From positions 1 to 21,806 of the forward strand of contig AFZH01019408.1 in the NCBI GenBank assembly GCA_048213135.1: DNA of 21,806 nucleotides. The letters run 5' to 3'. How positions within the stretch are numbered: position 1 is the stretch's first letter; each line of letters begins with the position of its first letter. The position numbers and the translations under genes are program-made. A model generated the notes under the pieces. That model saw only the letters and a program-made list of their open reading frames with translations. It had not been told where the DNA came from and ran no database searches. Source of the stretch: Reclinomonas americana ATCC 50394 (lineage: Eukaryota; Jakobida; Jakobea; Jakobida). Shown in pieces: positions 9,101 to 17,429 of this stretch.

Positions 9101-10638
9101 ACGACTGGAGCGGTGCGTGACGTGTACTCTCACTTTTTGCTCTTCCCGCCGTGCTCACCCCTTTTTGTCGCACGCAGCTCGCGACATTCAAAAGTGGGAG
9201 TACGTGCCGCTCGGCCCGTTTGGCGGCAAGAACTTCGGCACCACCATCAGCCCGTGGATTGTGACCCTGGACGCGTTGGAGCCGTTCCGTGTGGCGGGCC
9301 CCGTGCAGGATCCGGAGCCTCTCGAGTATCTGCGCGAGTCGGAGCCGTCGACGTATGACATTAAGTTGTCGGTGGCGATTCAGGGTGCCAAGATGGAGGC
9401 GCCGCACTGCGTGTGCCACTCCAATTTGCGGTATTTGTACTGGAGTGTGTTCCAGCAGGTGGTGCACCACACGGTAACGGTGAGTTGGGTGGTGTGGGAG
9501 AGAGAGGGGAAATTGATTGTAACTGGTGGATGTATGTGTGTCGGTTAGGGTTGCAACTTGCGTTCGGGTGATTTGCTGGGCACGGGCACGATCTCAGGAC
9601 CGGTGAGTGGAGGTGGGAGGGAGAAGAGAATGAGGAGGGGGTGGAAGAAGAGGCGGAGAGCGCCAAAGTGCATGCAGAGGGAGACACAGAACCACATCAA
9701 CAAGGACTCAAAGAGAAGAAAGAGGAAGCAAGGAGAGAAACATGGAAACAGGATAAGAATCGAGAGCGAGGGAAAAGAAAAAACAGAAAGAGAGAGAGAG
9801 AGAGAAAAGGCAGCATAGCGAAGCGAAATCTGAGACTCGAAAACAGGGAGATAACAGAAGGTGCTGTGGGAGTTGCGCAGAAATGCAGAGAGAGAGAGAG
9901 AGAGAGGGCGAGAAAGCGTGAGAGAGAACTCAGCAACATTAGGATGTAAAAGTGCCACGAGAGAGGAGATGCCAGAGTGAGAACCAGCACAGCGACATGA
10001 GGGAGCAGAGAGAGCAGGAGTCCTGAATGCGACGAGAAAAATGACGGAATGTGCGACGAGGCACCTCGACAGTACTCTGTTTTTTGTTCCGTGATTCTGC
10101 TCCAGTATTCTTGCTCCCTCGTTCCCGTTCTCCATCGGTTTTCTGCTGTCTCTCGATCTTATCTTGTTTCTCTGTTTCTCGTCTGACTTGCTCTCTTCAT
10201 TCTCCTTCTCCTTGTTGTTCTTGTTCTCCATCTCTTCCTCCTCTTTGTCATCTTTTTCTTTTTTGTGATTCTGCTGCACTGTACTTCCCTTCTTCTTTCC
10301 GTCCCCTTTTCCATTTCCTCCCCTCCTTTCCTTCCCCTCACGTTCCTTCCCCTCCTTACCCCTTTCCCTCTTCAGACCGCCGAGGAATACGGCTCCATGC
10401 TTGAACTCAGCTGGCGCGGCACCAAACCCCTCCCCTTCCCCAACGGCGAGGAGCGCAAGTTCCTCCAAGTACTCCTCAGCTTCCCCCTTGCCCTTTCCCT
10501 TCCCTGTCTTCTCCGCTCATCACCCATGCACAGGACGGCGACACCGTGTTCATCAACGGCTTCTGCCAAGGCGAAGGCTTCCGCGTCGGTTTCGGACCCT
10601 GCATCGGCCAGGTGCTGCCTGCGGTGCCCTACTTTTGA
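6181..10638 (+). CDS. FAH: Fumarylacetoacetase
   Basis: Hydrolyses 4-fumarylacetoacetate to fumarate and acetoacetate, the final step of tyrosine degradation; a cytosolic homodimer in animals. Exons: 6181-6301, 6871-6944, 8485-8607, 8661-8800, 8862-9112, 9178-9479, 9549-9602, 10376-10468, 10534-10638, giving 420 aa (human 419). Residue positions run one ahead of the mammalian enzyme throughout: metal ligands D127, E200, E202 and D234; catalytic H134 and E365; substrate-contact residues R143, Y160, R238, Q241, Y245, K254 and T351. The segments [29 protein letters not shown] and GTISGP are all present. The start matches the family N-terminus ([12 protein letters not shown]). Nothing is truncated. 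The first two coding exons are separated from the rest by repeat-filled introns, so an automatic gene caller may lose them. Confidence 0.96.
6302..6870 (+). repeat. Microsatellite-rich intron 1 of fumarylacetoacetase
   Basis: Begins GTGAGA and ends TTTTTGCAG. It holds (GA)n at 6301-6370, (TA)n then (TC)n at about 6500-6545, and mixed TG/CA and CT/GA tracts up to about 6800. Several perfect inverted repeats are present: TGTGAGAGAGTG (6396-6407) with CACTCTCTCACA (6426-6437), and GCAAGTGTG near 6602 with CACACTTGC near 6625. No coding signal is seen. Confidence 0.8.
7080..8288 (+). repeat. 12-bp minisatellite in intron 2 of fumarylacetoacetase
   Basis: Roughly 1.2 kb of a 12-bp unit of the form TCTCGCCCTTGT, on the order of 90-100 units. 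Variant units are TCTCGCTCTTGT, TCTCGCCGTTGT, CCTCGCCCTTGT, TCTTGCCCTCGT and TCTCGCCCTTCT. Variants occur in homogeneous blocks, for example a run of about ten ...CCCTTCTCTCTCG... units around 7917-8035, and two separate blocks with GTCCCTCG near 7745-7790 and 7850-7880. Such blocks suggest local slippage or unequal exchange. Because the period is a multiple of three and the unit lacks stop codons, long spurious open frames run through it in several frames. Confidence 0.93.
8289..8425 (+). repeat. 14-15 bp pyrimidine minisatellite abutting the 12-bp array
   Basis: About eight copies of TTCTCCCTTCCCCC (14-15 bp, C-run length varying), followed by degenerate C/T sequence to the acceptor ACATAG at 8484. 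It is a second, unrelated unit inside the same 1540-nt intron (6945-8484). Confidence 0.88.
9603..10375 (+). repeat. Strand-asymmetric intron 7 of fumarylacetoacetase (purine half, then pyrimidine half)
   Basis: A 773-nt intron whose first part (to about 10040) is GA-rich and whose last part (from about 10075) is CT-rich. An imperfect inverted repeat of about 30 bp links the halves: the left arm at about 9732-9766 includes GGATAAGAATCGAGAG, and the right arm at about 10150-10180 includes TCTCGATCTTATCTTG. The arms could pair to give a long hairpin bringing the donor near the acceptor. No coding exon was found in it. Confidence 0.7.
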
Positions 10639-11398
10639 ATCACACCCACAACCGAGTGATAAGTGAAGGGCGATTGAGTGAGTGATGGAAGTCGTTGCAT
10701 TTTGTCATGCTCCTCTTGGTGTGCTGTTTTGCCAGGCACAGAGTAACGGTCCGCTGTATCTTGATTGGCGACGGGTGAGCGATTGCAGTGCCTTGCCTGT
10801 CTCTCTTTCTCACACACTCCTCTGTGGTGCCAGTGTGTGTGCCTGCCCTCTCCCATATTGTGTGTGAACTCTTGTGTGCCTCATGAATATTCTGTGTGTG
10901 TTCTCGATCTCCATGCCGGCCTCTCTCCCTTTGTTGACACTCGCTGCTTGAGAGTGTCTCTCTCTCTCCGCTTGCGCAAGTGCGTTGCTGGTGTGGTGTG
11001 AGGGGGGACGTGATTTTGCAAGCTGTTGTCTGCGGCTGTACTAGACACAATACCATTGTCGTGGTGTGTGCAGCAGTGCACGCCTCTTTTGCACTCTTTC
11101 TCCGTTGCTCTCTGTGGTCAGTGCGAGCGCGACTTTGTTTTCCATGCGTACGTGTTCAGTATGTTGCTCTCGTTTTCGAACATGATGTTGTTGCGCACTG
11201 TGATGATATTATTGTCGTGCTGCCTCACTTAGAATAACGACCTCAGTGTGTGTGAGTGTGTGTGAGGCAGGAAGGGGAGATGAGGATCATGACACGCATT
11301 GATGTGACCGTTGGATGGTCAACGTTTTCGCGCCAATGCATTCGGCCTTGTTTCCTCATCTGTTTTTCGTTCTCGCACGCAGGCATCACCATACAGCA
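10639..11398 (+). promoter_or_regulatory. Intergenic region and probable 5'-UTR intron of the modular secreted-protein gene
   Basis: No coding gene is supported. The 3' end of the FAH transcript should lie at the start of this stretch. An ATTGG (reverse CCAAT) at about 10763-10767 is followed by a good donor (GTGAGC at 10775), and a polypyrimidine/CAG acceptor ends at 11382, 16 nt before the next ATG. A non-coding first exon ending near 10774 with a 5'-UTR intron of about 608 nt would fit. The rest is TG/CT-rich. Confidence 0.35.
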
Positions 11399-13374
11399 AT
11401 GATGCGAGTGACCTCAGCGCTCTTTTTCATCTTCCTTGTTTGTTGGTTGTCGAGCACGCAAGGTGAGTGAACAAAAACTCTCTTCCTGCGCTGCCACGAC
11501 ACTCATCGACCGCGTGCCCTCCCTTTCAGCATGTCTTGCCCAGGAAGACTCCACCACTCCGCCGCACTTGTCTGTGACCTCTGCGCTAGTGATTAGTGTT
11601 GCGCCGAGCTTCATTCCGACCTTCATCTCGTGCGCCCTGACGATGTCGGGCAACAATTTGACTGACGCTGGAACCATGCAACTGGTGCAAGGCGATTCGT
11701 GTGCTGGTTCCACAGTGTTCCCGCTGACTACCATATCGTCGTCATCCACATCAATTGTGGTGGCCACGGGTACAAATCTTTCTGTCGGGCAGTACACGTT
11801 TTGGTTCGTCACCCCTCGTTTGCGTGTGCCTTCTTGTTTATTTACCTGTGTCTCCAGTGTCATCTTGGATACCGCCACATCCACCTTCAGCGCACAGCAG
11901 ACGATTACTACGAGTGCATTCATTTGCCACCGAGTTTCCCCTCGCTGTGTGTATGTGTGTTCTCACTTGCTCCGCTGCCGGATACGCAGCCCCTGGCCCA
12001 AGTATTTCCAGTGTGCAGCCCCAGAGTGCCACAGCCGGAAACAGTAGCAACATCACGTTGTCGGGAACAAATCTGGGAGATTCTGGCTCGACGCGACTCG
12101 TGCAAGGAGCCAGCTGCACCGGATCGGTCGTGTACAGCCTCAGCGTCGTATCGGCGTCGGCTTCGCTGATTGTAGTGGCCACAGGCACCAGTGTGCCTGC
12201 CGGAGAGTATTCTCTGTGGTGTGTCGTGTCCGCTGCGTGCTATCGTCGATCCACCCCGGTGTCTCTCAAATGCTCCAATGTCATGTCGCAGTATCCGGTA
12301 CCATCCCGCCGCTGTAGGGTTTTCGAAGCTTAATGCTTTTACAATGGGTTCGTTACTCATTCTATCTGGTCTTGCTGTGCACTCTCTCAATCTCTCTCGC
12401 GCAGCTTCACCAGCCTCCTATTCGGCTGGAACGATTATTGCAGAGACAGCTGCATCACTAATTACCGTCTCGGGTGCCAGCGTGACCACGCTCGACGTGA
12501 TCAAGTTGGTCGCCGGCTCCGGTTGCTCCGGTTCAACGTCCTACGCTCTGTCGCAGAACTCCTTCAGCAGCGCCTCAGGTGTCGGCACGTACGTCGCAGC
12601 CACCGATAATACGGTTGCGGCGGGGACGTATTCCGTATGGTTCGATGTGTGCTGGGCAAGCTGTGATGAGGTGTGTGCGGGCGCTCACTGTACTAGCACA
12701 CAGCATCCAGTTCGGGGGCGTGGGCAGTTTCAGCCAGGTGCCTTCTGGTACCATCACGATTGGTGTGTGTATCAGTGAATTGTTGACGACGATCGTCACT
12801 TCTGATAGCCTTTTGTTTGACCAGCACCCTCGGCGGATTCGTACACGCCGTCTGCCATGATTGCGCTGACGGCCGGCAACCTCATCACCATCACGGGTCA
12901 CGGCTTGACGAGTGGGGACTCGGTTTCGCTGGTGCTGGGCTCGACATGCGGCGGCGCGTCCACGCCGATCGCGCTCTCGTCGAGTTCGTTTGGTGGCTCG
13001 GCTGGTGCACGTCAGTTGGTAGTCAGCACGCCTGCGGCTGTCGGCGTGGGACTGTTTTCGGTGTGGTGAGTATGTGCATCAGCGCGGCGATGCATGCGCG
13101 TAGAGCTCTAATGTTTTCGCTTCTGCGCAGCGTCAAGTTTGCTGTGAGTGGCACCACTGTCAAGGTCGGCAGCAACATCAGTGTGGGTGAGTCGTACTGC
13201 GAGTACCATTAATCTCTCTCTCTCTCTGTTATACACGTGCGCGCTGTGTCTCCGTCTCTCTGTCTCTGCTCCTGTTTCTCTGGGTTTCTGTCTCTCTGTC
13301 TCCCTGGGTCCTAATTCTCTCTGGCTTCAGATCTGTGCCACACTTTGTCTCTCGCGCATCAGTTTGTCTCTCTG

Positions 13375-13410
<36 letters not shown>

Positions 13411-16400
13411 CCTCTGGATCACTTTCTCGCTGTGCGTGTGTGTGTGTGTGTGTCTCTCTCTCTCTGCCGTTTTCTCTAGCACTCACAATTTCTGTTTCCA
13501 TGAGTGTCTGCCTTCCCGAGTTCTGTCTCTCTGGGCCTCTGCCTCTCTGGGTCACACGCTCTCTATCTCTCTCACTAAACTCTTTCAACATCCCTGTACA
13601 CTGTTTCATATGGCTTCTGTTCTTTTGTGCTCTTCGCGACTTCTTGTTCGCAGCGTATTCCTTCCCTTATTCTCCTACTTCTGTCCCCTTACTTCCCATG
13701 TTTTTCCTCACTCTCCTTGCCCATATTCCCTTTCTCTATTCTCTTCCCCGTACGTCCCTCTCCAATCATCACCTCCACCTAAACGTCTTCCCTTCATACC
13801 CTTCCCCTCATACCCTTCCCCCATACCCCCTTTCCCCATCCTCCCCTTTTGCCTCCCTAGAGACCCCCCGCGAACTCCTGTCTACCCTCGGCATCCGCCG
13901 CGGCCTCGCCGGCCAGCAGGTCCTGCAGTCACTCCCGACCGCCACATTCACCCTGTCGAATCCGCTGTTTGGCGTGTTTTGGAGCGCCGCCTGCAAGGAC
14001 GCCGCGCCGACCGTGATTCAGAGTGCCGTGGTGTCACCGTCGCTGCAGACGACGTTTGTGGATGCGTTTCTCACGTTCAACACCGTGGACGAGCTCAAGT
14101 CTGTCACGCGCTACTTGTGCGTCAAGGCCACGGCCACGAGTGCCTACACACCAGTCAGTGCCGTGTCCGTTTGTTGCGTCACTCGCTTTCCCGATTGCCG
14201 CCTGTCGATCGCGTCTCATCGCTTCCCAACCAGTCGACGTGTTCGCCGTGAGCCCGCTGCAGCTGCCGCAGGGTCTCCGCGCACAGCCGCTGACCGTGCG
14301 CGGTGACAATTTCATCAGTGTGGCCAGCGGTGCTGTGGTCGGTGCGCACCCGCGTGCCCCCACGACCAGTGCCACTGCGTTCTTCCTGTCGTCGAGCAGC
14401 GCCTGCACGACGTCGGACACGCGCGACTCGCTGCTCACGTTCTCGTTCGTGCGCGACGACCTCCTGGTGTTTTCCGTGTCGACAGCGGCCAACATTGCAG
14501 AGTCCACTTGTGCACTGGATCCCGCTGGCTCGTTCTACATTTGTGGTCGGTGAGTGTGCACCCATCGTCCGTCTTAATGTCCATGAGTGCCCTCACGCCA
14601 CCACTACTTGCGCAGCTTCCAGGACGGCTCGTACATCCCACTCGGTGTGTCGTTTACGATTGCGGAGGCGACGGCGCCCGTCGTGGGCTACGTGACGCCG
14701 ACTCGCTTCTCGCTCAACGCACCGACGACACTGACGCTCTTCTCGGCGAATCGCGCGTTTACCAACTGCACGCGCTTCAAAGTCGTGCAGAAGAATGCCG
14801 ACTGTAACAGTGGCTCGACTCCTGGTGCGCGCGATCTCCCTGCAACAGCAGTATGCGACTCTTCATGACGCGTGCATGTGCAGGCTCCGTGTCGCTCGTC
14901 AACTACCAGGTGTTCAAGTTCGACGCATTCACGTGCCAGTCGCACTTTACCGGGTGCACTCATTATGCCGCGTCGTTGACGGTGTCGTCGGCGGTGGTGC
15001 TGCAATTGTGCGTTGCTACGGCTCCCGGTGGTCCGTTTGTGCCTGTGGGTCGCGACACGCTGTCGTCGGGGATTCTGGTGCAGGCGTCGGCGGAGGTGGC
15101 GAATCAAGTGGGAAGTGTGGTGAGTGGTGGTAGGGGGGAAAGGGGAGCGGGAGGGGAAGGGGTGAGAGGGGAAAGGGGAGAGAAAGGGGAAGGGAAGGGT
15201 AAGGGAGGAGGGAGAAGGTCAAGGGAAGAGGAAGGGGAAGGGGAAGGGGCAAGGAGAAGCTGGATGAAGTAAGGAAGAGAGAAAGGGGAGAGAAAGGGAA
15301 GGGGAGGGCGAGTGAGTGAGGGAAGGAAAGAGCGAGGAGCTGAGGATGGGGAGTGAAAGAAGGAAAGGCAAACGAGAAGATGGAAGGGGTAAAGACGACG
15401 TGACGACTAAAGAGAGAAAGGAAGTGAGCAGAGAGAGAATGGATAAGAGGGGTGTGGAACAAGGAACTTGCGGAAGGTGGGGAAGGGAAGCAAGAAGATG
15501 GACGTGGAGGAAAGGGATGGATGGCGAACTAGTGAGTAGTTGAATGGAAAGAAAGAATGAAAGATTGAAAGAAGGAACGAAAGAGAAGAGAAGAGGGACA
15601 GAGTGGAGAGTACGAGAGAGGGAGAATGGAAAGAAACATGGCAAAGGGAAGTTGACAAGGGAAACAGAGAATAGGAGGACGAGTTAGATAGAAGCTGAAG
15701 ACGGAAAAGCAAGAATTCTAGAAGAAAGCAAGAAAGAAAGAGAGGAAGAGAGAGAGAGAGGAGCTGAAGACGGAAGCAGAGAGCGAGAAAGACAAGGGAG
15801 AGAGAGAACCGAAGGGAGAAGGGGATTTATTGCTCTCTTCCTCCCCTTCCCCCTCTCCCTTCTCCCTTCTCCCTTCTCCCTTCTCCCTTCTCCCTTGTCC
15901 CTCCCTCACCATCGCTCTTCCCCATTATGCGTAGATGCTCTCTGGAACCGGCGCCCGCGCTGCCACGATCGTTCACACATTCCCCACCGAGTTTCCGGGC
16001 GTTCCGCGCGTGCTTGTCGGACTCACGTCGCTGTCGAATGCACTTGCCACTCGCGACACCAATATCGCATGCTCGTACCCGCGGGTCTCCACCACGGCGC
16101 TAACTCTGCGTTGCACCGCCCTCGGTGATGCGGCGTTTGACACTGTGGTGACAAGTTGGGTTTTGCTTGATGCAACTGTGACGCGCAGTTTCATTTGATT
16201 TCAATTCCCGTGTGCAGATTACATTGCCTTGCACGCCGACCATGGTGCCACATTCGTGCTCGATGGCCAGACGCCGCCGGTCGCTGGTCCTGGAGAGTGG
16301 AGGAGCGCCTCGCTGACGAAATCGTCGACGGCGGTGAGTGAGTTCGAGAAGAGAAGACAGAGATGTGATCACCACAGTAGAGAACCGACGAGGTGGCTTA

Positions 16401-17045
16401 CTCTCCGACGAGTCGATAAGGAGAGGACACAGACTCTCCTCTTTTCCATTCTCCTTTCTCACATTTCTTATGGGGCAGTCGACATTGCTGCCCCACGTCT
16501 TCCCGTTCACAGGCCTGCCGTCCGTGGCTGCGTCGCTGCTTGGCGTGGCCACGGTGCGCGTGGCAAAGCCCGGCAACCGCGTCGCTCAGGATGCGTTCGA
16601 CATCTCCATAGCCACGCAGTCGATTTCAAATTCCGAGCTGCGCATGACGGTGCGCGACGACTGCCGCGTGCAGTTCATGACGGCGCGGTATCTGGTGGCC
16701 GGCTCGCCGACGGACAACCGCTCTGGCCTGGCGGTGCTCTCGGGTGAAACGTCGCATGCGGCCGGGCAACACGTGATTGTTTCGCTGATGGTCAACGACA
16801 AGGCGCCGTTCGGGTTGTTGCAGAGCGATTTCAAGTACGCGGTGTTTTTGCGTGGGTGGAAGACGTCGAGTGTCGCCGCTGCGGGCGCCGTGTCGCCGTC
16901 GGTGTTGCATCAGAGTGGTACGCCGTCGCGCGGGTCGGCGGCGGTCGGGTCGTTTGGGCAGCTGGATATTGTGGTGGCGAGTGGAGCGGGAGTGGAGGAG
17001 ACGTATGTGACGTGGGTGGCGGTGGGGGTGCCGGCGGGGCAGTGA
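11399..17045 (+). CDS. Secreted multi-module protein with Cys-paired IPT/TIG-like repeats
   Basis: Exons: 11399-11462, 11530-11803, 11858-11913, 11990-12218, 12292-12347, 12405-12639, 12704-12762, 12825-13065, 13131-13186, 13861-14157, 14234-14549, 14616-14824, 14884-15119, 15935-16154, 16218-16337, 16513-17045; 1066 aa. Residues 1-22 are a clear signal peptide (MMRVTSALFFIFLVCWLSS). The rest is beta-rich, Ser/Thr/Val-rich and small-residue-rich, built from repeats of about 95-100 residues with pattern ...ITLSGTNL...GxSCxGS...IVVATGTxVPAGxYSLC..., resembling IPT/TIG or other Ig-like folds. Each unit has one Cys mid-domain and one near its end, a likely disulphide. No transmembrane segment or convincing GPI signal is seen at the C-terminus (it ends VGVPAGQ), so the protein is probably secreted or bound non-covalently outside the cell. 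The function is unknown. The donor of exon 10 (14157) was chosen by phase and is the least certain junction. Confidence 0.8.
11530..13186 (+). repeat. Four tandem two-exon protein modules
   Basis: Exon lengths alternate 274/56, 229/56, 235/59, 241/56 nt. Every long exon begins in phase 1 and ends in phase 2; every short exon runs phase 2 to phase 1. The long exon always ends in TG and the next begins with T or C, so the intron splits the codon of the closing Cys (for example YSL-C, YSV-C). Unspliced reading would give Trp instead. The introns separating these exons are 54-76 nt. The unit clearly spread by duplication of exon pairs. Confidence 0.85.
13187..13860 (+). repeat. Microsatellite-rich long intron 9 of the modular secreted-protein gene
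   Basis: 674 nt from GTGAGTC to CCCTAG. It contains (CT)n at about 13377-13407, (GT)n at about 13435-13452, repeated CTCTCTGGGTC-like phrases, and a terminal C/T-rich segment. Its length is about ten times that of the other introns between modules. No exon was found inside. Confidence 0.8.
15120..15934 (+). repeat. Purine-rich long intron 13 of the modular secreted-protein gene
   Basis: 815 nt from GTGAGT to GCGTAG. From 15120 to about 15830 it is almost all A/G, with dense GGGG runs in the first 200 nt that match the G-quadruplex pattern. It then switches at about 15830 to a C/T tract with repeated CTTCTCC units before the acceptor. The polarity matches intron 7 of FAH. No coding exon is evident. 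Confidence 0.75.
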
Positions 17046-17191
17046 TTTTCGCGACAGCGAAGGAAGGGGAAATATAGCAGTGCTTTCATAAAATGTCGAT
17101 AGCACTGCCCCGTCTCGCTCGTATTATGCATTCTCTGCTTCCTCCCAGCACTTGATGTCCGCACAGACGCAGGCAAGTGTCGCAAACACCG
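17046..17191. terminator. Short convergent 3' interval with a hairpin
   Basis: Between the TGA of the secreted-protein gene and the distal alternative stop of the minus-strand kinase lie 146 bp. A perfect 8-bp inverted repeat, GCAGTGCT (17077-17084) and AGCACTGC (17101-17108), encloses a 16-nt loop that contains CATAAAATG. Both transcripts must end or overlap here; the hairpin and A/T-rich loop are candidate 3'-end signals. This is inferred from position only. Confidence 0.35.
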
Positions 17192-17276
17192 TCATACCGA
17201 CATCGCCGCCAGGTCGCGCAGCTCGTTCACAATCTGCTCGGCGATGAGACGACGAGCGCTTCGATGATCCACGCAC
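17192..17276 (-). other. Alternative terminal exon of the kinase gene
   Basis: Downstream of the proximal terminal exon (17532-17430) lies a second one, bounded by GATCGCAG and ending in TGA at 17192. Spliced from the same donor (17597, phase 2), it encodes VDHRSARRLIAEQIVNELRD and a few more residues. It gives CWVACVDHRS, which again has exactly six residues between CW and the subdomain XI Arg. The resulting protein would be 856 aa. Both versions end with a plausible last kinase helix, so the gene may use alternative 3' exons, or one is a relic of duplication. Confidence 0.6.
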
Positions 17277-17429
17277 CTGCGATCAACAAAAGAGTGAGTC
17301 AATGGGAAGATAAGAAAAGTCTCCGTCAGCCGCACACGTACCACAGACACAGGAGCAGGCAGCATACGACCGACACATGCATCTACTTGCAGTGTTGGTA
17401 ATGATCCCAACATATCATCACCCTGCTGC

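Noticed and set aside
9641-9949. Lys/Arg/Glu-rich plus-strand frame in FAH intron 7
   Set aside because: Purine-repeat artefact. The flanking exons join in frame as [19 protein letters not shown], as in the FAH family.
11793-13070. Conserved Trp at the end of each module (YTFW, YSVW, FSVW)
   Set aside because: This is an unspliced reading. Donors immediately after TG and acceptors before T/C turn these into Cys in all four modules and restore the frame to the short exons.
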